Part shown: positions 14,245-21,962 of the stretch, piece by piece
Layout: each line of letters begins with the position of its first letter
Position numbering within the stretch: the first letter of the stretch is position 1
Source: a virus
DNA: 57,918 bases
Virus record (IMG/VR): IMGVR_UViG_3300032799_000270
Location: 1 to 57,918 of that record
Strand: one strand, 5' to 3'
The notes under the pieces: model-generated
Told to the model about the DNA's origin: nothing
Seen by the model: only the letters and a program-made list of their open reading frames with translations
The model's database searches: none
Made by a program: the position numbers and the translations under genes

Positions 14245-14451
14245 TCAGGGCTTGGGGACCAACTCCACGGTCACCTGGACCGTCTGCCCTCCAAGCGAAG
14301 TTGTGAGGCGTACTGCGTTGCCCTGCAAAAGCTCGACAAGCAGTCCCCGTATCCAGGTCTCGAAACGTTCCTGAATGAAGGCCAGCTTGGGAGCCAAGCT
14401 GTTGACGATCGCTTCGCCCAATTCCTTTTCATTGATGACGCTGAGACTCAT
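14245..14451 (-). CDS. Unknown small protein
   Basis: 68 residues, helical first (KELGEAIVNSLAPKLAFIQERFETW) then beta (VRLTTSLGGQTVQVTVELVPKP). It starts one base past the holin-like gene's stop. It could be a lysis accessory or virion component. Confidence 0.55.
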   Translation of the reverse strand: MSLSVINEKELGEAIVNSLAPKLAFIQERFETWIRGLLVELLQGNAVRLTTSLGGQTVQVTVELVPKP

Positions 14452-14452
14452 C

Positions 14453-14791
14453 TCATCCTTCCTTAAGGGCTTGTGCCTCGCCGTTCTTCGTGCGTTTGAA
14501 CAGGCCGCGGTAGAGACCTTCCTGGATGGCGCCTTGCCAGAGTACCGCCAGCACGAACGACACGCCGCTGGTCAAGGTGAGTCCGGCGATCGTCATCGCT
14601 CCCCCGGTCGGGTCGTAGTGTATGGTGATCCCCACCGAGGCCGCTGCGGCCAAGAGGGCCGAGACGAAGCGGTTGAGTTGATTCGTGTTGTCGTTAATGA
14701 ACGGCAGCCACTTGGCGGCCTTCAGGCGCTGGATGATCCAGACGGCCAGGAAGCCGATACCTACCTGGTCCTGCATGACTGATTGGTTCAT
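14453..14791 (-). CDS. Holin-like membrane protein
   Basis: 112 residues with two to three hydrophobic segments (GIGFLAVWIIQRLKAAKWLP, FVSALLAAAASVGITIHY, GLTLTSGVSFVLAVLWQG) and a basic C-terminus (LFKRTKNG). Size, topology and position beside wall hydrolases fit a holin that would release or activate them. GAGGAGCGT precedes ATG 14791. Holins have little sequence signature, so this is inference. Confidence 0.6.
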   Translation of the reverse strand: MNQSVMQDQVGIGFLAVWIIQRLKAAKWLPFINDNTNQLNRFVSALLAAAASVGITIHYDPTGGAMTIAGLTLTSGVSFVLAVLWQGAIQEGLYRGLFKRTKNGEAQALKEG

Positions 14792-14808
14792 ACGCTCCTC
14801 TTTGCGGG

Positions 14809-15132
14809 TCAACCCACTTCCGTTCCATTCGCCAGACGGCGGGTTCGGAGCGCCCGCATCTCCGACCATACCTCTTTGCCGAGCAGAGCGGCGATGCCGG
14901 CCAGGATTCCCCAAACCATCCTACCCAGACCGTCCAGCCGCTCCTCGATTCGCGCCATGCGTTCCGGTACGCCGTTCATAGCTTCGAGCTTGACGGAATG
15001 TTCAGCCAATTTTGCTGTGAAATTCATGTGGGCGTCAATGTTGTCTTTCTCGCGGGTGAACGTCTGGGGGAACGCATTGACTAGAACCACCAGTACTAAG
15101 ATCGTGACTGCAACGAATCCCCCCAGTCTCAT
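14809..15132 (-). CDS. Membrane protein, possible holin or spanin-like
   Basis: 107 residues. An N-terminal membrane helix (GFVAVTILVLVVLVNAF), a charged helical middle (MARIEERLDGLGRMV) and a second hydrophobic helix (GILAGIAALLGKEVW). Adjacent to the holin-like gene. GGGGAGATGAC supports ATG 15132. Function inferred from context only. Confidence 0.5.
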   Translation of the reverse strand: MRLGGFVAVTILVLVVLVNAFPQTFTREKDNIDAHMNFTAKLAEHSVKLEAMNGVPERMARIEERLDGLGRMVWGILAGIAALLGKEVWSEMRALRTRRLANGTEVG

Positions 15133-15168
15133 GTCATCTCCCCACTGCGTCGTCACCCCATCTCCAGA

Positions 15169-16938
15169 TCAGATTCCTACACAGGTCCAGGCACCGTTGA
15201 GCCGGATCGCCAAGGCGCCCGAACTGGCCCCGCCTGTCGAGCAAACCGTGGGCCCGGCCCCTGCTATCGCAGGATCGCAGTTGGAGCAGTACACGATGGT
15301 GCCATTGGCCGGGGCACCTAGATTTCCTTGGGTGAGCGGGGCGATGGTCATGCCGCCGGTTCGGCTAAACCGCGCTCTCTCAGTCATGGCAATGGCCCCA
15401 TCGTTGGCGGTGGAGATGATGAGGGCACCCGGCATGTCTCCGGCTCCCGGTGCGGCGTCCACGATGGCGGTGATCTCGGCTCCACCCACGAAGTCGTTTC
15501 CGTCCCATCCGTTTGCCCTCCAACTTCCGAGTTCGTCTCCTGCGTTCAAGATCACGGGGGCCGCAATTGTCCCCCTGGCGTGACGTGCCGCGAAGTCGGC
15601 TCCATCGGCTCCGTCGAAATACTGAGTAGACCTCACGATGACCCCGCCGGCGGTATTGCGGAAGTCGGTCAGAAAGTTGTTTCCGGCCACACCCGTGATG
15701 TGCAGATTGGCCAGGTCGTCATTGTCAACGGTCGCGAAGTAGTGCAGCTTGATGTCTGCCCCCGCTGCGCTGATTGTAGGCTGCGCCGGGCCTGCGAGGT
15801 TGGCAAGGTCGAGTCCGTAGGTGTACTGTCCGCCAGGCGTGGATCGTACCGTGACAGCCCGGAAGGCCGCCGGCACGGTGGCGGTAGGCGCCGCGTCTCC
15901 TTCGAGCATGGCCAGCACCACGGCGTCAGGGATGTTGTTGGCCGAGCCATCCTTGACTACTCCCATCAGGGCCGCCTTGCCTCCGGGGTTTTGGAAAGTG
16001 GTGGTGGGGTTCACGCCCGGAGTCTGATAAATACCCATCACGCCAGCCACGTAGCCGTTTGGGGCGTCCGCGGCGTTCACTTCGTTGATCTGGAGCCAGG
16101 AAGTCAGACCATAGAGGTTCGGTCTGACGATGCTCCCGTCATCCTGGATCGCGTAGACGCTCGCGCCATACAACTCACCCAGGTTGGAGCCCTTCTCGGC
16201 TCTTCCGACGAGCTGCACAGGGCGGATGCCGCCTGTTCCATTTCCACCTGAGGCCGCCAGAGTCACTGAGAATCCGTCCGTGTAGCCGGTCGCCGTGGCG
16301 TCCCGGGCGTAGATCTGCCAGATATTGTCGCCCGTTGTGAAGTTGGTCAAGTACGAAGCCGTGGTTCCACTCTGGATCTTCGGGAATCCCAAGGCTGGAA
16401 ACCACGGACTTGCCACGGCGCTCGTCCAGTTCAGTACCGGGCCCGACTGATCGCGGTTGTTGATCGATGCCGTGATCTGTTCTCCCCTGGCCTGTACCGT
16501 GCCTGCTGTGGGCCAGTTCACCACGCCTCCTCCCACATCCTTGAAGGCGAGCGCGGCGGTGTTGCTGGCGACCACACAATTCGCACACGTATTGGTCAAG
16601 GGCCAGTTGGGCGTAACCAACCGGATCACGTCGTAGCCCGTAGCGCCGGGTTGCGCCGGCCAGGAAACAGCCACCGGGTTGGCCCCCAGTCCAGCCACGC
16701 CTTGAGTTTGTCTGGCGATGCCGGGGCCTTGCTGGATGCTCACTCCCGCTGGGTACCGTGCGATGACCCAGTAGTATAGGCTGACGGTACCGGGGACTCC
16801 GGTGGCGACCGCCGTAACCCTGACAACTGGGCTGACTGCGCCTGCCTTGAATGTCAATTGGTCGATGATGCTCTGCTGCCCCCATCCGGCCGTGGCCGTC
16901 AAAAGGGCCAGCAACACTCCGAAGATTGTTTGCTTCAT
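15169..16938 (-). CDS. Secreted fibre-like protein
   Basis: 589 residues with a signal peptide (MKQTIFGVLLALLTATAGWGQQ). The mature part is beta-rich and glycine/alanine-rich. Near the C-terminus, IISTANDGAIAMTERARFS and a turn-rich end with Cys pairs (YCSNCDP) resemble receptor-binding or fibre domains of phages. Sec export of a virion fibre is unusual. It might instead be a host-surface or membrane-virion protein. RBS CAAGGAGTG. Confidence 0.6.
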   Translation of the reverse strand: MKQTIFGVLLALLTATAGWGQQSIIDQLTFKAGAVSPVVRVTAVATGVPGTVSLYYWVIARYPAGVSIQQGPGIARQTQGVAGLGANPVAVSWPAQPGATGYDVIRLVTPNWPLTNTCANCVVASNTAALAFKDVGGGVVNWPTAGTVQARGEQITASINNRDQSGPVLNWTSAVASPWFPALGFPKIQSGTTASYLTNFTTGDNIWQIYARDATATGYTDGFSVTLAASGGNGTGGIRPVQLVGRAEKGSNLGELYGASVYAIQDDGSIVRPNLYGLTSWLQINEVNAADAPNGYVAGVMGIYQTPGVNPTTTFQNPGGKAALMGVVKDGSANNIPDAVVLAMLEGDAAPTATVPAAFRAVTVRSTPGGQYTYGLDLANLAGPAQPTISAAGADIKLHYFATVDNDDLANLHITGVAGNNFLTDFRNTAGGVIVRSTQYFDGADGADFAARHARGTIAAPVILNAGDELGSWRANGWDGNDFVGGAEITAIVDAAPGAGDMPGALIISTANDGAIAMTERARFSRTGGMTIAPLTQGNLGAPANGTIVYCSNCDPAIAGAGPTVCSTGGASSGALAIRLNGAWTCVGI

Positions 16939-16941
16939 GCT

Positions 16942-17334
16942 TCACTCCTTGTTGGAAGTTGGCCCGCTTGCCTTTTTGGGAGCGGGGGTTGCCGGTTTGG
17001 TTTCGGAAGGGGCAGGCTTCTTCGTCCAAGTGAAATCCGCATTCAGTTCGCAGTCGAGGCAGGCGTACTGCGATTTCAGAGATTGAAGAAGACGGTTAAG
17101 ATTTTCCTCGGCCTGACGCACTTGCGCCTCGGCCTGAAGATGGTTGATGTGCGCCTGGGCGATGACTAGTTGGGCTTCTCGGATGAACAGGCGATCCGCT
17201 TCGAGCAGAACTGCTGCGCCTTCGCGCTTGGACTCAGGTTTGGCTGGCGGCTCCTGAGCCAAGCCCAGAGCCACGAAAACAAGGCAGGAGGGAAGTAGCG
17301 TTCTCATAATTGCGCGTGAAAAGTGAACCATCAT
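16942..17334 (-). CDS. Secreted coiled-coil protein
   Basis: 130 residues. Signal peptide (MRTLLPSCLVFVALGLAQ after a short N-extension), then a long helix (LLEADRLFIREAQLVIAQ, INHLQAEAQVRQAEENLNRLLQSL), a Cys pair (YACLDCELN) and a Lys/Pro-rich tail. Start in an ATGA overlap. It could be a periplasmic or virion-surface trimer. Confidence 0.6.
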   Translation of the reverse strand: MMVHFSRAIMRTLLPSCLVFVALGLAQEPPAKPESKREGAAVLLEADRLFIREAQLVIAQAHINHLQAEAQVRQAEENLNRLLQSLKSQYACLDCELNADFTWTKKPAPSETKPATPAPKKASGPTSNKE

Positions 17335-18521
17335 ATCGCCTCTTCTTTCCAACTGATGATCGTGGCTCCCGCCCCAAAGCTCGCGCTCTGGCTGCGGATC
17401 GCATAGTACACTTGGTCGGGTGTCAGAAAGTCGGTGCGACCTACGGTATGAACCTGGAAGAAGTGCTGTCCGTCGATGCTCCAGCGGCAGATCCGATCCG
17501 TGGCGTTGGCCTCGATCTGCATGAAGAGCCACTGGACATCAGGTGCCGCGATGCTGGTGTAACCGCCGTTGAAGGACGTGGAAGTGTTCCATTTGGTGGT
17601 TTCCAGGTTAAAACCGCTATTGTGGTAGTAGGAGAATGATGCCAGTTTCCCGTCTGAGGACTGCCGCCAGCCGATGTCGAAGGCATTGTAGTTGGCTCGG
17701 TTGAGTTGCAAAAGCACCAGGACGGTGATCTTGTAGTTCCCCGCCTTGGCCTTGTAACGGACGTACTCTTCCGTGGTGTTGTTGGCCGTGGTTGAGATGT
17801 AAACCCCGCCATACGTCGTATCCACCGTGGCGGTGTCCTGGTTGTCCCAGGCAAAGCCTGAATCGTCATGCAAGGTTAAAGGGAAGCCGGGCCCCCAGGG
17901 AGACCAGACATTTGCGGCTCCGCACCTGAGCAGGTTGTAAAAGCTGTCCGATGGGAGGTAAGCGTTGCCTGCCGTGCAGACGGCTGGCAGGGCCGCGTAG
18001 GTTCCGGTCGAGATAGTGGCTCCCCCGCCCGCTCCGCCGGCTTGAGGCTGGAACAGCGTCAGGTCCACCTCGTAGGTCCCCGCCCCTCCATTGGTGCTCG
18101 TCACAACCCCGATCACCTGGCCCGTGGTCGGGTAGCTCGCCCCTCCGTCCATGCAGTCGCCCGCCGTCGAGGTGTCGTTGATGACGTAGTGTCCGGCGGT
18201 GGTGGCCGAATCGAAGACGCACGACGCTTTGCCCGCGAAAGCGATGTCGGCATTTCCAGCCACTCCAGCTCCCGCTACTACGATCCCGATGATGCCCGAG
18301 GTGTCCCCTGTAGCGGTGAGGATCGCCGTCGAAGGGGCGCCCGTCAATTTGGCCAGCTTGTTCAGGGTCGTGCCAGCCATGGCTTCGTTGGGGAAGCGGA
18401 CGTTCTGGCTCGAAACGTAGGTCCGGCCCATGTTCACGGTCTGGCTGGGGATTGACAGGGCGGCGGCGAAGATCAAGACAGTGGCCACTGCCGCCAACCA
18501 AAGGAAGGGTGAACGTCTCAT
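17331..18521 (-). CDS. Secreted fibre/spike-like protein
   Basis: 396 residues with a signal peptide (MRRSPFLWLAAVATVLIFAAALSIP). An N-terminal repeat-like domain (NEAMAGTTLNKLAKLTGAPS ... GIIGIVVAGAGVAGNADIAFAGKASCVFD) is followed by a lectin-like beta-sandwich candidate (YVRYKAKAGNYKITVLVLLQLNRANYNAFDIGWRQ, WSIDGQHFF). It is probably host- or glycan-binding. GGAGGAAAAGCG precedes the ATG. Confidence 0.6.
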   Translation of the reverse strand: MRRSPFLWLAAVATVLIFAAALSIPSQTVNMGRTYVSSQNVRFPNEAMAGTTLNKLAKLTGAPSTAILTATGDTSGIIGIVVAGAGVAGNADIAFAGKASCVFDSATTAGHYVINDTSTAGDCMDGGASYPTTGQVIGVVTSTNGGAGTYEVDLTLFQPQAGGAGGGATISTGTYAALPAVCTAGNAYLPSDSFYNLLRCGAANVWSPWGPGFPLTLHDDSGFAWDNQDTATVDTTYGGVYISTTANNTTEEYVRYKAKAGNYKITVLVLLQLNRANYNAFDIGWRQSSDGKLASFSYYHNSGFNLETTKWNTSTSFNGGYTSIAAPDVQWLFMQIEANATDRICRWSIDGQHFFQVHTVGRTDFLTPDQVYYAIRSQSASFGAGATIISWKEEAI

Positions 18522-18568
18522 CGCTTTTCCTCCAACCGTCTCAGCCTGTAGTGTAGCTCATCGCTCAT
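18518..18568 (-). CDS. 16-residue coupling ORF
   Basis: MSDELHYRLRRLEEKR is a tiny helical frame joined by ATGA overlaps to the genes on both sides, and it contains the downstream ribosome site. It may serve mainly to carry ribosomes across the junction. Whether the peptide matters is unknown. Confidence 0.4.
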   Translation of the reverse strand: MSDELHYRLRRLEEKR

Positions 18569-19131
18569 TTCGCGTACTCCTGCCGGCTGCCGGCCGAGTC
18601 CACTTGGAAGTGGAAGTCGATCTCCAGCAGACCGGCATCGTCGGGGTAGGTGTCCGTGGTCGGATCGCGCCAGATCCGGCACATCAACATCGAACTGATC
18701 TTCTTGCCTGTGCCAGTCAGGTTCTGGAAAATGAGAACCTGATGCTGCCAGGCCGTTCCACTGGCGTTGTCGTTGTTTGAGGTCGCGCCCAGAACAGGAA
18801 TCAGATCCCCAATGTTCAGCCAGTAGTAGTCAATCCTCCAAATCACACTTCCGGCGTTGTTCGTCGTCGGGCACCAATGCACATGCGGGTAGAGGTCTGA
18901 GCCTTCCTGGTAGGTATGCGGGAGTTGGGCCGTGAAGTCCATGCTCTCTACCGTGGCTGCCCCATTGAAGCCCCGGATGCGAACCGCTCCTCCGGGTCCG
19001 TAGACGATCGGATCGGCCGGAGTTGCTCCAGGAGCCAGGGCATTCACCGGCACGCGCAGGTCGTCCCACAGCAGACTGGCAGCGGCGAAGGGCAGCGCGT
19101 TAGACCAGGAATGAGGCACGGGTGGCGGCAT
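18565..19131 (-). CDS. Putative virion protein
   Basis: 188 residues without a signal peptide. LPHTYQEGSDLYPHVHW is a strand-turn motif I have seen in phage structural proteins, followed by GTGKKISSMLMCRIWRDPTTDTYPDDAGLLEIDFHFQVD. The beta-rich fold suggests a capsid-associated or fibre protein. It ends in an ATGA overlap. Confidence 0.6.
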   Translation of the reverse strand: MPPPVPHSWSNALPFAAASLLWDDLRVPVNALAPGATPADPIVYGPGGAVRIRGFNGAATVESMDFTAQLPHTYQEGSDLYPHVHWCPTTNNAGSVIWRIDYYWLNIGDLIPVLGATSNNDNASGTAWQHQVLIFQNLTGTGKKISSMLMCRIWRDPTTDTYPDDAGLLEIDFHFQVDSAGSRQEYAK

Positions 19132-19167
19132 CCTTCCTACCCCTTTTTTTGGTTGGTGATAGTTTCA

Positions 19168-20085
19168 TCAGTAGGTTCTCACAATCACGATGCCTGCGGC
19201 GCCATTGCCGCCTGCGCCAGAGTCGGAACCGTTGGGGGCCGCACCACCACCGCCGCCCCCGCCGCCGTAGGTCCCACCATTCCCGCCCGCCCCGCCATTG
19301 CCTGCATTGTGTGAAGCTCCTCCACCACCGCCAGCCCCGCCCCATATGGAATTAGCCGGAGCTGCTGCACCGTTCCCGCCCGCCCCACCACTTGCCGCCC
19401 CAGCGGCACCTCCGGCGTAGCCCGTGCCATCAACACAGATGCTGGCTGTTCCACCGCTACCTCCGTCGTCATCATCGTTGACGGTATCGAGTCCACCACC
19501 GCCACCACCCCCCGCCGAGGCGGTAGAGAGAGCAGTAAGGGAAGTACCTGCATTGTTGCTACCTGATGCCCCTGCCGTGGCAGAGAATAAGTTACCGCGA
19601 CCAACAGCTCCACCGGCCCCGGCAGTAGTGCTGCCGCCGCCCCCTGCCCCGCCGCCTATCACGGTAAAATAAGCGCCAAAGGACGAGTTGCCGCCCACAG
19701 TACCGTTGTTTCCAGTGCTGTCGTCGGAAGTTTGTGACGCTCCACCAGCACCGCCCGCCCCAACCGCAATTGCTACAATCGCAGGTAGCGTACTTGCCGG
19801 GAATGTCAAATAACCCCAACCCCCTCCAGCCCCGGCACCACCGCCGTAACGGTTGACGCCCGCTGCCCCCACGCGACCAGATCCTCCGCCCGCTCCTCCA
19901 GCGATCAGGTAAACCTCGACCAATTTGTAGTTTCCGGCGGGCTTGTTCCAGTTGCCGCCTGCCAGAAAAGTCTGAATGTCGCCACTGTTCAGAATCTGTA
20001 TCCCACCGATCGACGTATTTCCAATGTCAGCCGTCTGACTTATTAGGGGACAGCAGACGGCGAGCATGAAGAGCAGTTTCCACAT
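19168..20085 (-). CDS. Secreted glycine-rich adhesin-like protein
   Basis: 305 residues. Signal peptide (MWKLLFMLAVCCPLISQ), a beta domain (WNKPAGNYKLVEVYLIAGGAG) and then long GG, GAGG and GGGG runs to a short end (GIVIVRTY). This resembles the polyglycine sandwich adhesins at phage tail tips (gp38-like, as known from phage S16) and the related glycine-rich domain family. A receptor-binding role is likely. The low-complexity DNA may vary in length between relatives. Confidence 0.7.
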   Translation of the reverse strand: MWKLLFMLAVCCPLISQTADIGNTSIGGIQILNSGDIQTFLAGGNWNKPAGNYKLVEVYLIAGGAGGGSGRVGAAGVNRYGGGAGAGGGWGYLTFPASTLPAIVAIAVGAGGAGGASQTSDDSTGNNGTVGGNSSFGAYFTVIGGGAGGGGSTTAGAGGAVGRGNLFSATAGASGSNNAGTSLTALSTASAGGGGGGGLDTVNDDDDGGSGGTASICVDGTGYAGGAAGAASGGAGGNGAAAPANSIWGGAGGGGGASHNAGNGGAGGNGGTYGGGGGGGGAAPNGSDSGAGGNGAAGIVIVRTY

Positions 20086-20086
20086 A

Positions 20087-20968
20087 TCATTGCACTCTCA
20101 AGCTGCACGCCCAGACCGTCACGGTTCCTCCGGTCAGGAACGTGGCCGCACCGTTTCCGAAGTTCCGGCCCGTGGCGATGAAGTGGGCCGACACCGTTCC
20201 TCCGGCAACAGCCATGGTCATGCTCTTGAACCCGGTCGTGTCCTGGAAGGTGGTGTCAGCCACACCCGTAGCTTCCCCAATCGAAGCGGCGGAAGCGAAC
20301 TGGGTATAGGGTGCCACGGCGTTGCCCACGGAGATTGACACGTCCGTCATGGCCCCCCCACCATCCGAGAACTGAGCCGAGTGCTTGATCGTGTTTCCCA
20401 CGATCTTGCCGTACTGGGGCAGCGTAAACAGAGTCACGTCGGCCACGGTGTTCGCCACGAGGAAGGCTGCATCTGCGCTTGTGATCGTGTAGGGCGCACA
20501 GGCAACCGCCCCGCCTCCTTGAACCACACAGTACCCCGTTGTCGCGCCGGCAAACGTGGCGATGACCTCGAAGGTCGCGGCATTGATGCTGATGGAGGCC
20601 GGCTCGAAATACAGGGGGGGAGCGGAATTGTCGTAGCACGCCACCTGGAGATTTGCCGAATTGAAGCCGTGCTCCGCGTTGGTCATCGACACATTCACGA
20701 CGCCCACGAAGTCTTCTCGGTAGGCGGTCCCGCCGGCTGAGTTGATGTACGTCACCCCGCCGCCGGCGATGGTGCAATCTGTTCTGAGCGCCCCGGCGTT
20801 GTCTGCGCAGACCACCCCGGCCCCCGTGAAGTTGAGCGTGGACCGCCTGGCCAGCGCCCCGGCTTCGTCCATGATGAGGTTGTAGGCGGCCGGGGCCACC
20901 CCTGAGGCATAGAGGAGCACAGCCACCACCATCAGCGCCGTTGCGGTCTTGAACAGTGTGGATCTCAT
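20087..20968 (-). CDS. Secreted or anchored fibre-like protein
   Basis: 293 residues from ATG 20968. N-terminal hydrophobic segment (ATALMVVAVLLYASGVAPA), then a linker (LARRSTLNFTGAGVVCADN) seen in similar metagenomic phage proteins, then two beta domains (LQVACYDNSAPPLYFEPASI; NTVADVTLFTLPQYGKIVG). Probably a surface fibre. It lies just downstream of other such proteins. Confidence 0.6.
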   Translation of the reverse strand: MRSTLFKTATALMVVAVLLYASGVAPAAYNLIMDEAGALARRSTLNFTGAGVVCADNAGALRTDCTIAGGGVTYINSAGGTAYREDFVGVVNVSMTNAEHGFNSANLQVACYDNSAPPLYFEPASISINAATFEVIATFAGATTGYCVVQGGGAVACAPYTITSADAAFLVANTVADVTLFTLPQYGKIVGNTIKHSAQFSDGGGAMTDVSISVGNAVAPYTQFASAASIGEATGVADTTFQDTTGFKSMTMAVAGGTVSAHFIATGRNFGNGAATFLTGGTVTVWACSLRVQ

Positions 20969-20978
20969 CGCTCGCCTC

Positions 20979-21962
20979 TCAATATCTCGCGTAGGTGACG
21001 AAGCCGCCACCCGTCACGGCCGCCGAGGTCGTCAGACACAGCGCATTGGCGACCGGCACGGTTACCAGCGAACGGCCTTCCAGGTCCAATGCCAAACTGA
21101 GGATGTTGGTGTAGGCCCCGGAGATAGCCGTCGTTCCTACGCCGCAGTTCGCCCCGGTTCCGTAGACCAAGGTAAGGTTCGTCGCGCCGGAATAGGACAG
21201 CGACAGATGACAGACCCGGATCTGGTCGCCTGCGGCCAGGGCGACGATTTCCAGTGTTCCAGCTCCCGCAATAGTGATGGCCGCTCGCTCCGTGCAGGCT
21301 GGCACTGGGGTATAGGCTGTGGCCGCCCCGTCGTAGTATTCCTGGCCTGCCGACAAGGGGTTGGCTAGTGTTCCGAACGGGTTGGTACCATCACTGAGCC
21401 GGCTGAACAGCGGGTTCGCCTGAGTTCCTTGCGCCGCCGCTCCGTCCGACAAGTAGACTGGCCAGCGGTTTACGGCGGTGTTTGCTGCGCCCTGATTGGC
21501 CGTTACGACCGCTCCCGGAGCAAAGCTCACAATGCTAAGGGATCGGTAGCCGTAAAAGGTCCCGCGCAACCTCCGTCCCGCTCCCGCCACCGCCCCAGTC
21601 AGCGTGATGCGCTGCCAGGGGTAGTAGCCGTACAGAATCGTGGAAGCCTGGGTCAAGGCCACATTCGGGTTCACACCTTCCAGTGTCGCTCCAGCGAACG
21701 CCACCCAAGCCGCCGGGGCGCCGTTGTTGTCCGCCGAGGATTGAAAGGTCAGCGTGAGGGCGGGGAAACCCGTGCTGGTGTAGGCCACGTACCAGCTCTT
21801 GCAGCCGATGAAGCGGTTGTCAAAACTCGCGCTTGAACCGTTGCCTGTGAAGTCGAAGAAGATCATGCAGTCCGGGATGACGTTCACCGGCGTGGTCAGC
21901 GGTTGCGCCCAGAGCGCAGAACCAAACAGCAGAACGAAGATCAGAACTCTAGCGCCGCGCAT
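20979..21962 (-). CDS. Secreted beta-rich protein
   Basis: 327 residues with a signal peptide (RGARVLIFVLLFGSALWAQ). A beta-sandwich-like N-terminal part (TLTFQSSADNNGAPAAWVAF) and a C-terminal part ending LALDLEGRSLVTVPVANALCLTTSAAVTGGGFVTYARY. The last strand resembles those ending other proteins in this module. Probably virion surface. Confidence 0.6.
   Translation of the reverse strand: MRGARVLIFVLLFGSALWAQPLTTPVNVIPDCMIFFDFTGNGSSASFDNRFIGCKSWYVAYTSTGFPALTLTFQSSADNNGAPAAWVAFAGATLEGVNPNVALTQASTILYGYYPWQRITLTGAVAGAGRRLRGTFYGYRSLSIVSFAPGAVVTANQGAANTAVNRWPVYLSDGAAAQGTQANPLFSRLSDGTNPFGTLANPLSAGQEYYDGAATAYTPVPACTERAAITIAGAGTLEIVALAAGDQIRVCHLSLSYSGATNLTLVYGTGANCGVGTTAISGAYTNILSLALDLEGRSLVTVPVANALCLTTSAAVTGGGFVTYARY

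Noticed and set aside
15328-16251. Long plus-strand frames opposite the fibre genes (also near 21429, 22681, 24883)
   Set aside because: They follow from GC-rich codon bias of the minus-strand genes and lack start signals or recognisable products.
19168-20085. Mycobacterial PE-PGRS-type protein
   Set aside because: Glycine-rich runs are similar, but the signal peptide, terminal domain and virion context fit a phage adhesin.
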